From NCBI GenBank assembly GCA_018105865.1, contig CM030836.1:4972483-5036482 (forward strand): a DNA stretch of 64,000 bases, in the 5' to 3' direction. The notes beneath the pieces are model-generated. The model had not been told where the DNA came from and searched no databases. It worked only from the letters and a program-made list of their open reading frames with translations. This document shows, in pieces, positions 22,105-34,680 of this stretch. Every line of letters begins with the position of its first letter. Within the stretch, counting starts at the first letter, position 1. This stretch comes from Metaphire vulgaris. Taxonomy: Eukaryota; Annelida; Clitellata; Crassiclitellata; Megascolecidae. The position numbers and the translations under genes are program-made.

Positions 22105-22385
22105 ATGGTTGGTTGGGAGATGGATGGGGAGAGATAGCTGAAGAGGATGGGAGAAGGGAGTGGAGGGAAGGGGTTGGGAGGAAGGGGAGGGGAGGGGTTG
22201 GGAGGGAAGGGGTTGGGAAGAGGGGTGGAGGAAGGGGTTGGGAGAGGGTTTGGGGGTTGGAAGGAAGGGGGAGAGGGTTTGGGGGGTTGGGAGGGGAGGA
22301 AGGGGTTGGGAGAGGGAGGGGTGGAAGCTAGGTGTTTCATAAGGGGGTGGGGGAGGGAGGGGTTTGTTTGAGAGAGGGATGGGCT
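22105..22385 (+). repeat. G-rich purine tract
   Basis: About 280 bases are almost entirely G and A with frequent TT interruptions, built from GGGGTTGGGA and GAAGGGG words. Runs of three to five G recur throughout, so four-stranded G structures are possible. The proline-rich and glycine-rich open frames through it are compositional artefacts. Confidence 0.85.
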
Positions 22386-22457
22386 CTGACGGAGAATCAA
22401 AGGGACGGGGTTTGAGCTGCATTTAAGACGCTTCGAACGCTCCGTTGATTAGAAAAT

Positions 22458-22610
22458 AATAGACAATGGTTGTCAAGAGCAACAGCCTTGCGTGCACAGC
22501 CCAGGACAGAGGTTACGCAATTGAATTGTTACACAGTTTTGATTAAACAATAGACAATGGTTGTCAATGGCAACAGCCTCGTAAACAGCCCAGGACAGAG
22601 GTTACGCATT
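22458..22610 (+). repeat. Duplicated 63-bp block
   Basis: Two copies (22458-22520 and 22549-22610) share AATAGACAATGGTTGTCAA, then GCAACAGCCT and CAGCCCAGGACAGAGGTTAC. They lie directly upstream of the Myb-like promoter region. Confidence 0.8.
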
Positions 22611-22619
22611 CGACTTCGC

Positions 22620-22850
22620 AACGTCGATTGGTGACCAATCAGAACGCTTGAAGGCAACAGACAAACTGGACAAACAGAGCAAGAATCTTAATATTATAAA
22701 TTTGTATCAATGGAGATCTAGGCCATCAATTGGCCATTCAAGCGACGCGACATAATTATTTGACCAATAGGAAGGCGCTGAGCGGCAGCGCGCAAATTAA
22801 CGGTAGGAGGAGATTTTCTTGTCACGGTGGACGGATTCAGATGCTTTTCG
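22620..22850 (+). promoter_or_regulatory. Probable promoter of the Myb-like gene
   Basis: GATTGGTGACCAATC (22625-22639) is a pair of inverted CCAAT boxes, and another CCAAT is at 22764. GCGCGCAAATT at 22788-22798 reads in reverse as an E2F-like TTTGCGCGC site. CCAAT plus E2F-like sites before a Myb-family gene fits the known cell-cycle control of that family, but this is inference. The 5'UTR holds two tiny upstream frames: ATG at 22841 (five codons) and ATG-TAA at 22896. Confidence 0.4.
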
Positions 22851-22914
22851 TTTAGCAAATAAAGAAGTAAAACTCAGGAATTCTTTCGTTGAAAGATGTA
22901 ATCGAACCAGATCG

Positions 22915-25900
22915 ATGACGCTCGAACGATCTGTGCAAGATCTCGTTTACAAAACGCATAATGTACGTGCAACAGCGCTCGAGGAGGCAAGTATTTCATT
23001 TACCCCATCGCCTGAAGTGGATTCAGGTTTCATTGAGTTATATAACTAATTTCTTAATTCTACTTTATTATGTCTTTTGTGTTAGTTCTTGATTATTAGG
23101 ATTTAAACATGAATCCACCATGGGTAATTGTGGATGGTCGATACCCGCATGTAAACAGAAAGTAATCCGAAAGTAGTCCTCTCGTACTTAAAGAAGTTCC
23201 AACGATGACTGCTCCATAGAGATCTTGAGAGGCGTATTATGCTAACCAACTTCATTTAGCGCCAATATTTTCACGATATAAGGCCACGAGAATTTAAGAA
23301 GATGTTTATTTTTTCACAGTTTGGCAAACAGAAAATCTATTATATGTACTACGATGCGCGGACTGATACACTGCTGGAAAAATAATCAATTCGTGACCAG
23401 CACAACCAGACTCAACTGCTGGACTTTTTATTAAGAACAAACTTTTTAAAATCTCACTTATTTGGAGTGAGCTACATGTGATTATTACGTGTGAAGCGCT
23501 CTTGTTGTGGGCCTTAGCCCTGCTACTGCGCTTAAAATATTGGCCGAGAATAAATAAATGCATTCATATGTATTCATAAGTCCATCAATCTACAACTTTT
23601 AAAGTCATTATAATAGTGCATTTAGCATCATTCATGGTTTTGTAAGAGCAAAAATCATTGTCAGAAATCATGTCAGCATTTATTTATAGTTGAAAATTCA
23701 TAGTTCAGTCTGAAAGTGGTTTGTTCTGGCTAACAAGATATGAAGTAGTAGAAAGACATGCTTTAAGGGAAGACCTGAAGGTTGAGATGCCCAGTTGCTA
23801 AACTGTCAGAGGAATTCTGATGTAAAACTTAGATTTGAAGATTTTCATATGCCCTTGGTAGAGGAAATTTTGCCCTTGGGAGAGGAAATTTCAGGTGAGA
23901 CTGGTGATATATATTTGAATTTGGCATATGCTGCCAATTTTTAAGTGGTTCTGCACTCGGCTTTGAAGTGAATCCTGACACCATAAAGTATTAACTAATC
24001 TATAAATTTAACCTTTCAGGAAAAGTTTATTGTCAGCCAGAATTCAGGATTTTGATATTAGTGAAGTTGATATGCCTGATCATGGATTTGTCAATGTCAA
24101 AGCTATAAAAGATGTAAGTGATTGTCCTAGTGCAGGAATGCTCGAAGTATGTTTATTTTGAATAATAATTAATTATTGATAAATATGTTTTGATGATGGA
24201 TTTGGTTAACTGAAATAATATATTTTGGAGATTATTTTTGTAATGATTTGCAAGTGAATGCTAAAATGAGTTTTATATATTATATAGTTGAATTATAACT
24301 GGAGTAAATACTATAGAAAAAGGTAAAAGCCATTTGTTGTTTAATTACAGGCTGATGGACAACAGCTCCTGATACATTCTGAAGGTGTTCAAAATGTCCA
24401 CAAAACTTATTTTAGAAAAGAATGTCATGAAGAGTCAGTTCCCTTTTTACATTTTACTTTTCTATGCCGTTTCTATTTCTTCTGAGTTAATATCATGTGT
24501 TCTTTTTATGTGTATATATTGTATATTTTTTTTACTGCCAATGTTTGAAATAAGTAGTTTAACTTTAATTGAGTTATATCTAGGTCCATCGGTTGGCTAT
24601 ACTTGAAGATAAATTTAAAAGATCTTGAATTAATGTTTCATGTTGGAACAATATTGAGTTCTGGAGTTGCATTTATTAGACCAAGTGGTAGAAGTGTCAG
24701 AGTTAGGATAATGTGACTCAGATGGAGTTGGTCTTTCTGATGACATCTAGTGGCAATTCCACAGTAGAGAAGCAGTCCAGTGCACTTTCCAATGTCTTAT
24801 AGACTTATCCAGTCTGACCGTTCATGAAAGGGTTGCTGGTTTTGGCTTAAAGGTAGCAGCTGCTGTAGCAGCATGTGTCTGGTGCTACTGGGTCAAGTTT
24901 GAATGCAGAATGCCATAAAAATTTTCCTCCACCATCAATGAAAAGTTTCTTTGCCTGTATAATATCCAAATGGCAGCCATCTTGATCAGTAAAAGTTAAT
25001 ATTTGCCAGTGTTGCCCGAGTCCATTTAACGGTCTTAGCCTACTAAATTTTCAAAATAATTACATTCTGCACTGCTCGTGCAATAAATGAGTGCTCAATC
25101 CAAATTTTCTTACAGATTAAATTAAATGTTTTTTGTAAAATTAGCTAAAGCAACGTTAATTATAAGAAATTCAAATCCTGCAGCTGCCACATGCGATGCT
25201 CTAATGTCAATCTTGTTAGTGGCAAAATACGCAGAGAACATTCGCTTGACTTTATGTAGCTGTATATATGTACCTGGTGATTCTGAATTTTGAAAACATT
25301 TTGTCATTGATATAGTAAAAATCATTGAGATTGTTTCATGTGTTAGGATGAGTGAACAATTTTCTGAAATGGTGTTTTGAAGATTTAATATTTTGCTTTT
25401 TCAGTGTACAGTCGGTGATTGCATGCCAGATGAATTCAGAGGAAGTTCAATCTCATCCACTCTGTCAGTTTAACGAGCGCTCTGTGACCCCAAGTTTGTC
25501 TTCAGAATCATTCTATTACCGTGTCGAACCTGTTAAACTCTTCAACTCTCCAATAACTGTAGGATTGCTTGAAATATTGAGTTCACTTTCAACAACTGTT
25601 GTGATATTAATCTTGCATGACTGTAATAGAGATATTTTCTTTCTTTCAACATGTTTGGAAGTTTTAGTGATTTAAATGGCAGATACTAATAGTACCATAT
25701 GTCTGTGATGTACCAGTTTCAAAGTTTATTTTCAAAATTGACATTTGCAGTATGTCTGTCACTTTCAAGTTTGCTAGTTTTATTTGATCATTGCCTATGA
25801 ACTATATTACACTCAATGGTGCAAATAGATTGCTGTCATATATTGAACTTGGCTGATAAATTATTTACATTCCACAGTATATTTTCTTTAGTATTGCAAA

Positions 25901-28834
25901 ATTTCTAGAAAACAAGAAAATTTGTCTAAGAAGTAATTGAAGACTGACTTAGATCTACCCATCAGCATCAACCTGAAAACATGTCATGTTAATATTAGAC
26001 ACTTCACTGTCACACTTTGAACTGGTGTGCATTATGTTGTGACAATGAGATGGTTTGTTATGGTCCTATGTTCTTACTTTACGCAATTTGAATCAAAATG
26101 CCTTTTATTTATACAGAAATTATTATGATAATTTTGTGGTATTAGTCTAGCTGAAAATTAGAACTTTAGAAAAAATAAGAAATGAAAACATTGCAGCCTA
26201 CATCAAAGTCAGATGATGCAGTTTTCTCTGTGGACAGTAATACTCCGTCGTCTCTTGGCCTTGGATCGCTTTTCTCACCAAATGATTTCTTTCTGTCTCC
26301 AACTGATGTGCTGACAAACACAGAAAATGAGTAAGTAAACCAACACAATGTTTGATACATTTTCATCAATGCTTACAGTGCTTCTGAATTAGTGGCTTGA
26401 TTATGTGTTGTGGGTCTCTGTTTCACAGATTTGTATCTTACCTGTTTTGTAGTTGGGAAAATAAATGTTCATTCGTAAAGTTTTGCAGCTGTGCTCATTT
26501 GGCTTTAAATTAACCCTTTAACAGGGGAATAAAATTTTACAAACCCTCCCCAGTCTGGGTAATTAATTTTGGGTATAGGCGTTTATATGAAAATGTAAAC
26601 ATATAAGTTTTAAATTTACCATATTTCAGGCAATATAGAAGCTAGAAAAATGAGGTTTGTGCCGTTGTTTAGCATTTTTATTGTTCTTTCTAACGATCCG
26701 TGCCAAAAAGAAAATTTTGGGGTGGGGTCCACCCTACAGCCTAAAATAGGGCCCCTCCCCAAGGTTTTTTTAAAATTTTGTCCAAAGCTCAATAGCAAAA
26801 CGTTTTCAGCGGTGACCCCCCTAATGTGAGCGGCAAATTTCTAGGCCAATATAATTGGAACAGAATAGTTCAAAAATTTTGAAGATCGGACCAAATTTGG
26901 GGTAGTTATCGCTTTTCAAACCCCAGAACTCATTGCTCGGAGAAATGAACATTTTGCGAAAATTTTTCAATCTGAAAAAGCGAACATCTCAGTATATTTC
27001 AGGCTGTATAGAAGTTAAAAAGATGAGGTTTGCACCGTTGTTTAGCATTTTTATTGTTCTTTCTAACCATCTGTGCCCAAAAAATTTTTTGGGGTAGGGT
27101 CCACTCTACAGCCTAAAATCGGACCCCCTCAAAAAATTTTTTTTCAAAGCTCAATAGCAAAAAATTTTCAGCGGTGACCCCCCTAGTGTGAGCGACAAAG
27201 TTGTAGAAAAGTGCAATAGGAACAGAATAGTTCAAAAATTTTGAAGATCGGACCAAATTTGGGGTAGTTATCGCTTTTCAAACCCTATAAATGTCTCTTT
27301 TCAAAGCCAATAATCCGACTCTCGGTCGAATAAGGCCTATTTTCCTTGCTTAGGGTGGCAACACTAGCTAAAATCGAGCTACCATCTATCGCATGGATAG
27401 ATACTAAAGAGATATATAGCATTGGACGTGTCTCAGACGTTGTGCCCAAATAACGAAACGCTACGAAACTACACGACGTCTGAGCGACGTTGCGCCCAAA
27501 TAGTGAACGGCGGTGGACGACGTCGGAGCGACGTTGCGCCCACTTGAGAGGTTAATCAATTCCCATTTGTAACATGTAATTAGCTGGTAATTGTATTCTG
27601 TTTTTATTAGATCAGCTTTACTTTTGGAACTGGAATCCTTGCTTCATTCTGAAGCTGGTTTTTTGACTCCTGGTGATCTTGATTTTCATTGTCCGGCTGA
27701 ATATCTTGCCGCTGACGGTGATCGTTGCATGCAATCGAGAAGCAAGTCGTTTGGTTTGTTGCATAAAATACTACCCTGTATATTGTATTATTTTTCATAT
27801 TCTTGTTTGTTTAAGCATTGCACAGGACTAAGTTTGTTCAGTTTCTTATTTTCACGTGTTTATTGTGTGTAAGAACAGACGTGTATTTTGCTTAATTTTA
27901 GGATTTCAGGTCAGGTCAGAACCTTTGAGCTCTTTGATAAATTACAGCGATTCAGGAGCGGAAGGCAACAATCGGAAGGAAGATGGCTGTAATATAGTTA
28001 ATGGGCGACAGAAAATGGCTCGACAATTGAACTTTGAAGCACCTTCCATTTTGTGCAAGCGAAAAAGGCACATTCTGCAGCAGAGAGATTCAATTAAGAC
28101 CAGGATTGACGAAAGTTTGTTTGACTTGGATGAGGTTTCTGATTTTGTGAAAAATGAAATGCCTGCATCACCACCAGAAATGCTACTGTTTAAGATTGAC
28201 GATCCATTTACGCCTTCTAGGGTGAGGCAAATTTCTTTTTGACTGACAGTTCTTGTGCATTTGTGTTGATATTTTCAACTGATTGAGAAAGACTTAGAGG
28301 CAGTGGCATAGCGTGCACTTGTGCCGCCCATGGCTCCTGGAAAAAATGCCGCCCCAATTTGCTCTTGCTATAGCTGACAAGCAAAAAAAGGCCGTCGCAG
28401 CTGATTTTGCCGCCCCTTCTAAATTTTGCCTCCCCTTTCGCTAAACCTCCTCGAGCAACCTGACAAGCAAAAAAAGGTCATAATTGAATTTGCCGCCCCT
28501 TCTACATTTTTGCCACCCCCTTCTCCCATTCGCCAAAAACTCCTCAACAACCCTACAAACACAAAAGGTCACTTCCAAAATTTGCCGCCCCCATCATGTG
28601 TGCCGCCCATGGCTAGAGCCATAGTAGCCATTGGAACGCTTAGAGGCAAAGTATATTGCATGCCTTGATTATGAATAGTAATAATTACAGTTTGATTATG
28701 CATATGAATAGTAATTATTACAGTATAAACAGTTTTTGAAGTTGATCACACATTTTATATTAGATGCAATAATAACAGATCAAAGTAAGCTGAAACCAAA
28801 AACAAGTTGTTTAATAATAGGATACAAGGTTTTA

Positions 28835-28898
<64 letters not shown>

Positions 28899-31800
28899 CT
28901 GGTTTGTACTGTGTAAAAAACTTTTCTGAACTTGGTTTCATTCTACATGTGTTGCATGAAGACATATTGATGAAATAGAAAATATCAGGTTGAGTAGACA
29001 ATACCTTTATGAGAGATTGAACATACTGGTGCATTTTTTTAGACTTTGCATATTTCATAGGTTGATCCAAATTTGGTTCCAATATGTATGGAAATTTTTT
29101 TTTTTTTTTATAATTTAGTCTTTGTTTTATTGTTAAGTTCCTTAATAATCCAGAAATGGTGACTTCAACACCACTCTGTAGTAAAGTGTCGCTGACATCG
29201 CAAGAAGAATTAAATTCTAGGAAACATTGGTTAGTATCCGGAGTGCTATTGATTGTCAAAAATATGTAAAATTATTTCTTCACTTCTTTCTTACATAAAC
29301 TCTTTTTGCATAATTTAAAGTAATGTTTTATATGATTTAACAACAGAATTACTAATTTGACTTTGCCATGTGCATATGGAGCTATTTGATAAATAGCATT
29401 CTTGAGTCTTTCTTGATTTCTTGCTCAGTTAGCCTCATTGATTTAATCTTGACCTGTACGGCTTAGTTTCATTTCTGCAAAAGTGTGTTCTGATGTTATC
29501 ATAATTGAATTCTAATTGAATTGTTTGCTTTTAGTGTATCTCCTCCTATAAAAAGATTGCTTTGGAGTGATCTTCAAAGAACGCCAACCCCATTCAAAAT
29601 GTCCGTTGATGACGGCGAATGGAAGCCGTGTGATTTTGTGGTGAGTTCTGTCACTCTGAGAATTGAGTTACTGAACTGACTCCATCCCATGGTAACGTTT
29701 AGGCTGTAGAAATTAATTTATTAATCTTGATGTCAACTTTTTGTTATTCAGTATTTGGTATATTTATCTTTAACCCTTTAGCCGCAATGTACTCAAACAT
29801 TCCAGATGCCACACTGAAATATCATGAAATTAAAGAATTTTTGGATTATTCATTTTTTGACCTGGCAGTTTGCTAATGCTATGAAACTAACAGACATTAT
29901 AAGAAACATAGAAACATGAAATCATGTTACGTTCCAGATACAATTTCTAACTTTTATTCAAAAACATTGATTTTAGATGTATCTTGTAAACGTTCCAACC
30001 TTATCAATAGACAATGAATTATTACTAGTTATTCCTTGTACTTCAGTTTACCATACCACAGACCAAAGCATGGAACTTCACTAGGGCTGTCAATTTGTTT
30101 CTTAAAGCTGCCCAGGGTACCTGTCCAAATTTTGTATGGGTACCCAAATTAGCAAATCTTCATTGTGACCTTTTATCTCTCTACACCCAACTAAACACCC
30201 ACACTCCCCCTCCAGTCCTGCAACTAGTGTTAGAACACCTCACCATTATGTGGCACTCCCCTCCTGTCCCCTCCTGTCACTGCGACTAATAATTATATCA
30301 GTAACCTAAGGGTTAATGTGACGTAATGGTGTCACCCTCCCCCTCTGGGTGCTTCATTTAATGATTCTATCCTTAGTTGCAGTGAACGGAGGAGGAGTTT
30401 GACATAAGGGTCATGTTTCCACGGGTACCCGTGCCCCATTTTGCTGCCTGGGTAACAGGACTCTAATGGGTACCCGGATACCTGTTGACACCCCTAAACT
30501 ACACACAGTCTTGGTTTGCTGGAACATTTTGCACATATTGTTTTGACATCTCAATATTGACCTCTTTTTGAGCACATATGGCAGAGCAAACTTACATTTT
30601 ATAATCTCCTTTGCCTTGGGTTTTTGGGGTTTTAGAACTTTTTATTGAAAAATTACTGCTGAAAAGCCTAACAATCATCAAAAGGCAGCCTATCGTTAAT
30701 GTATTTACCAAGAAATAATAATTGTCCATGCCAGGCATTGTAAACAAGTTGTTGGAAATGTGCCAGAAAAATTCAGCACTGGGTGGTTAATAAAATACAT
30801 GATGCAGTGTCATTCAATTTTTCAGACCATTGCAGAACGGGTGAGGCAAATTTATTTCTGTTCTTTATAGTTCAGACTTTTGCTTAATGCAGAATTATGT
30901 TCTTCATAGTTTATTTCAGTGATCAGATTTCTGTTTTTCTAATTTAAATTGATTCAAATTGCAAATTCTTGACATTTGTTCTGATTTTTTTATGTTATGC
31001 AATTATGTATATATTTGTATTTGTGCTTTATGAATATAAAAGATTGGGAGGGGGAGATTTCATAATTGATTATTTAAAAATGCCTTGTTTTGAAAGTGAG
31101 ATGTGAGCTTGCTTCAAAGTGGAGCTCTATTTTGTGGATAGTCATATGTAATGTGACAGAGGAACATCACCATAATAGGATGACAGTTGACATTTGGTTG
31201 CATGTCAGGGGCTATAAAGATGAAAAAACTGCTCACATAGCAAATTCTTTGATGGACAATGTAATGCACTGTGAATTTAAAAATGTACCAATTTATAAAA
31301 TCATGGAAGCAAAATAGTGGAACAAACAAATTTCTTATTTTATTGTTAACAATTGATTAAAACTATTAGTAATTGCTTATTTGGAAGTTAGGGGTTTACT
31401 TTTTAAAGAAAGTAAATTATTTGAGTATATCGAATTAAAAGTGTTTGCATTAAATATTGTATACATTTCATTATATGATGAGATATAACTAAATAGTGAT
31501 TTTATGCAGTACATCCCTATTGTTGAATTTAAAAAATCATTGCTAAACTTTATTGATATTTTTTGCTGTAAGTCATAAGTTATACTTAAACTGAACTGCT
31601 AGAAACTCATCTTCTTTATGTCAATAGTAAAATATCTTTGACTTTCTTTCATTGGCATCAGGTGTGATCACTATCAAAATTTGGAGTTGTGTTTGTGGTT
31701 TGGAGAATTTTAAAATAATTTTTTGAATTTAAGAAAGATGAAGTTGATGAAGGCGATGTCACCCAACTGCCCTTTAATTCATTCAGAGTCGTTGATGCAG

Positions 31801-33674
31801 AGAATCCTCAGTGCTCTATCTTTAATACTGAAGCTGTTGAAAAGGCAAGCATTTTAACTTTTTTCTGCTTTTAAGTATGATTTTGAAATGAAATACGCAT
31901 TTTATGAGATTTGTTCATAATGTAACTTTATTGAGGGTTTTTACATAATTATATCATGTTTATTTAATATTTTATATTTTTAAAAATTGCTCTTGCTAAC
32001 TTTAAAAGTTTGACAAGAATGCCTTTGGATCTTGTGAGCAATAATGTTTTTAGTTTGTTTATGAAATTGCAGATTTCGAATTTGTTTTGCTCTTTTTGAT
32101 TTTATTGACAGATATGTATGCAAAAGCAAGTCACATGACTGCTGGCAGAAAATGACATATATTTTCTATTAATGGTTAATTTTATATGATGGTGCTTGTA
32201 AATTCAATTGTTTGCAAGCCAACAGATTGAATATGTCAAGTTTAGGTTAAAATGTTGTTCTTTTTGTAGAATGTGACTGGTTGTCAAATGATGCTTACGG
32301 AATCATTGAAGAAGCCTTGGACAAATGCCAGATGCATTGACGGCATTGCTTTAGTTGGATCGCTCGTCTCTCTTGAAACTCCAGTAATTTTTACACTTAT
32401 TATATTTTGCTTAAGCCAGTTAGGAAGGACTGGCAATTGCACTTGTTAGCTGGCAAGCTTTGGAATGAAGACATTCTTATGTTTGCCTGTCTACAACTAC
32501 AAATTTATTAATTATCTATAATAAAAATAATTTGTCATGTCCTTTTTACTAGCATGAAGATGGAAACCTCTATCACACATCTATTTGCAGTAATTTATTT
32601 TTTTAAAATTTTAATTTTTTTAGGTTGGCATGCTATTTATTCATTTTCTTTTAGAGCAAGAGCTTAATTGATGACAAGAGTCTCATGTTTTCACCACCTT
32701 GGATAGCTCATGATACTCTGCATGAAGTCATGAGCTTCGATCAGTCTGCCCCCTCTTGCATGTCACACCGTATGACAAAGGCCGTTAAGGACTTTTCAAA
32801 GAATATGAACGTCGAAGACCTTTCAGATTCTTGGGTAAGACGTGGAAGGTATTCGTTAATGGTCTCCGTCTGGTATCTGAGAGGCGTGTAAATTTGTTGC
32901 CTTACGGTGCAATACGTGGAATCTCAGATTAGTCTTAATGTGAAGACAAGAAAGTAATTTCTCTATTAAATTGCTTGTTATTGTGAACTTTGTATTGACC
33001 AGTTAAGTAGTAACTGCCAATGGCCCAATGCTTCAGAAGATGGGATTGATTTCATTTCTTAATACCTGACCACTCTGCACTGAAATCCTTTGTCCAGAGC
33101 CACTAGTGGGCTCCATGTCCTAACCCTGTGCTCAAGCCTTTAGCTACACACAAAATTTGTGTTGATATGCAGCAGTGAATTCTTGGATTTTCTAATTAAG
33201 GTGTCGAGCACAGAAAGGCCACAGGTGTCCTGGTAGAATTTAAGTGTCTCAGAAATTAAACATTATCACAAAGTATTCTATATAATTTCTTTACCGCTTT
33301 GCACAAATCTAAGAAATTGTTCTCATTTGAAGCTACTAAATTTCGTGGACCTCTTTGGAGGTATTGACTGCTCTTCTTGCAGATATCAGCATTTTTAGAC
33401 GTTCATCTGTAGAAAGTTCCCTGTAAATTCCAGCTTATTGGATGGTCAATCTGGAATCTTCCAAAAACTTGATGCATTTAGTCAGAATGTCGTGTTTATT
33501 TTCTGATGATTTTGGTGACATTGCTTTGTACATTTCTTGTTTATTCAGATGACAGTGGGTTGGGAACGAGTTGCTTGTGGACAGACTTTAACGCAGATGG
33601 AACTCATAAAACAGGCAAAGGAATTGCTTGATAACGGCAGATGTTGTTTTCGGCCTCGGTCTTTGATGTTATGA
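22915..33674 (+). CDS. Myb-family (A/B-Myb-like) protein, C-terminal regulatory part, DNA-binding repeats not found
   Basis: Thirteen exons join in one frame to about 570 residues: 22915-22990, 24037-24113, 24351-24437, 25412-25558, 26197-26330, 27611-27753, 27902-28221, 29138-29229, 29535-29640, 31734-31844, 32270-32383, 32655-32834, 33549-33674. Exons 1-4 are less certain: the exon 1/2 junction has two in-frame options and exon 3 has a weak donor. The C-terminal half follows B-Myb: APSILCKRKRH (about 268-278), FLNN..TSTPLC (329-342), SPPIKR..TPTPFK (361-380) and the final WERVACGQTLTQ...AKELL (534-550). In B-Myb this part binds the MuvB complex and is phosphorylated at SP/TP sites, which are frequent here. 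No R1R2R3 Myb repeats with regularly spaced Trp are seen upstream; exon 1 follows a promoter-like segment. Intron 10 uses a GC donor. Confidence 0.85.
23390..23580 (+). mobile_element. LINE 3' end scrap
   Basis: The plus strand reads FIKNKLFKISLIW, then a tail with GAAGCGCTCTTG, CTTAAAATATTGGCCGAG and AATAAATAAATGC, resembling the LINE 3'UTRs at 15400 and 17100. It lies in intron 1 of the Myb-like gene. Confidence 0.45.
26514..27551. mobile_element. TTAA-flanked repeat with an internal 300-bp tandem duplication
   Basis: The block is bounded by TTAA at 26510-26513 and 27552-27555, with left end CCCTTTAACAGGGG and a right end whose complement is CCTCTCAAGTGGGC, a weak match. Inside are two copies of about 300 bases (about 26620-26930 and 26995-27285) sharing ATGAGGTTTGTGCCGTTGTT and CGGTGACCCCCCTA. 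The right part repeats GAGCGACGTTGCGCCCA. TTAA duplication is characteristic of piggyBac, but the terminal match is too weak for a firm class. It is intronic in the Myb-like gene. Confidence 0.5.
28301..28638. mobile_element. hAT-type miniature element with 8-bp duplication
   Basis: It begins CAGTGGCATAGCGTGCAC and is flanked on both sides by CTTAGAGG (28293-28300 and 28639-28646), an exact 8-bp duplication as made by hAT transposases. The right end contains GCCATAGTAGCCATTG plus five extra bases. Inside, GACAAGCAAAAAAAGG occurs twice together with repeated TGCCGCCCCTTCT. It lies in intron 7 of the Myb-like gene. Confidence 0.82.
28841..28895 (+). repeat. (TA)n microsatellite
   Basis: About 55 bases of TA repeat in intron 7 of the Myb-like gene. 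Confidence 0.97.
30082..30496. mobile_element. hAT-type miniature element
   Basis: Ends are TAGGGCTGTCAA and, in complement, TAGGGGTGTCAA. The flanks are AACTTCAC (30074-30081) and AACTACAC (30497-30504), matching at seven of eight bases. Both arms carry GGGTACC words in inverted arrangement. It lies in intron 9 of the Myb-like gene. Confidence 0.75.
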
Positions 33675-34680
33675 ACGGTTCCGGTGTGTTGACACTCTTA
33701 GGCATTGGAGTTTAATTTTGTTAAGCAGCGTTGTTATTATGTTATGGTCTTATGTTTTATCTGCTTTCTTTGTCACTGACTTTGACTTGAGTGAAGTGAA
33801 TGAATCCTCAATCTTTTATGTAACCATTTTTGTGAAATTTCTTGATTTAATTCGTGAACAATTAGTGTGAATAGGCTTTTAATATTGGATTGTTCATCAG
33901 CTTCTTTTCTTTAAAGACATTTGAATTTGGGAGATGTTCCAAGTATTGAGTACTGAGAATATAGGTATTTAGTTAATTTATGTTTTATATGTTTCGTTAT
34001 TTTGCCTGGAACAACATTTATGTTCCTTTTAATTTGATGACAAATTGTCAAAGCAATTTGTTTTGAATATGTATAAAGCTGTACAGATTATGAGAATGAC
34101 TGACCAGTATGCTGTTATCTGATGGCAGACGAATGTTAGAGTTGCTACACGAGGCAGTTGTATCTTCTAATTGATTATTTTTGATCCATAAAAATCATGA
34201 AAACTGTTGAGAAACTATCTGTTTTTGTCTGAACTAGGACAGACATGGAACTCTTCCTGCACTAATCTCTAAATTCTTGAAAAACCAAATTCATACTAAA
34301 TATCTCTATGTAGCAAAATATTCAGTCTGATTTAATCATGATTGGCGTTCTGCAGTGATTGTGCCTTTGCTTCTTGTTGTAACGGTGTCATATGTCTTAT
34401 GTTACCTGCATTTAGCTGTGTGTCCTTTTAAAATGTTCAATGTGTAGAGTTGATTTGGTTGTTTCTTTAATGAGGAGCCTCAAGTCCCTTTTCAAATGAT
34501 GTCTCTGATTCTCAGTTGTGTTACATTTGCTATTTGTGAAGTGTGTAATACTGTAAAGTTGGTTTCCTAGGTAAAAAATATAACTAATCATGAAGTTTAT
34601 CTTTTGAAAAAAATAGACAATACACTTTCTGTAGCTAGGAAATAAACCACAAGTCTTACCTATTTTTGATGTGCTGTCTT
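33675..34680 (+). other. Probable 3'UTR of the Myb-like gene
   Basis: AT-rich sequence without a coding frame follows the stop codon. The first well-placed polyadenylation signal is AATAAA at 34641. The end is inferred; transcripts could extend further, for another AATAAA lies at 36104. Confidence 0.4.

Noticed and set aside
22068..22422. Proline-rich and glycine-rich open frames on both strands
   Set aside because: They follow from the G/A-rich composition and have no start or splice context.
29774..30312. piggyBac-like pair TTAACCCTTTAG ... CTAAGGGTTAA
   Set aside because: Only about seven terminal bases match, and the right side falls inside the better-supported hAT-type element at 30082-30496, which cannot overlap it by simple insertion.
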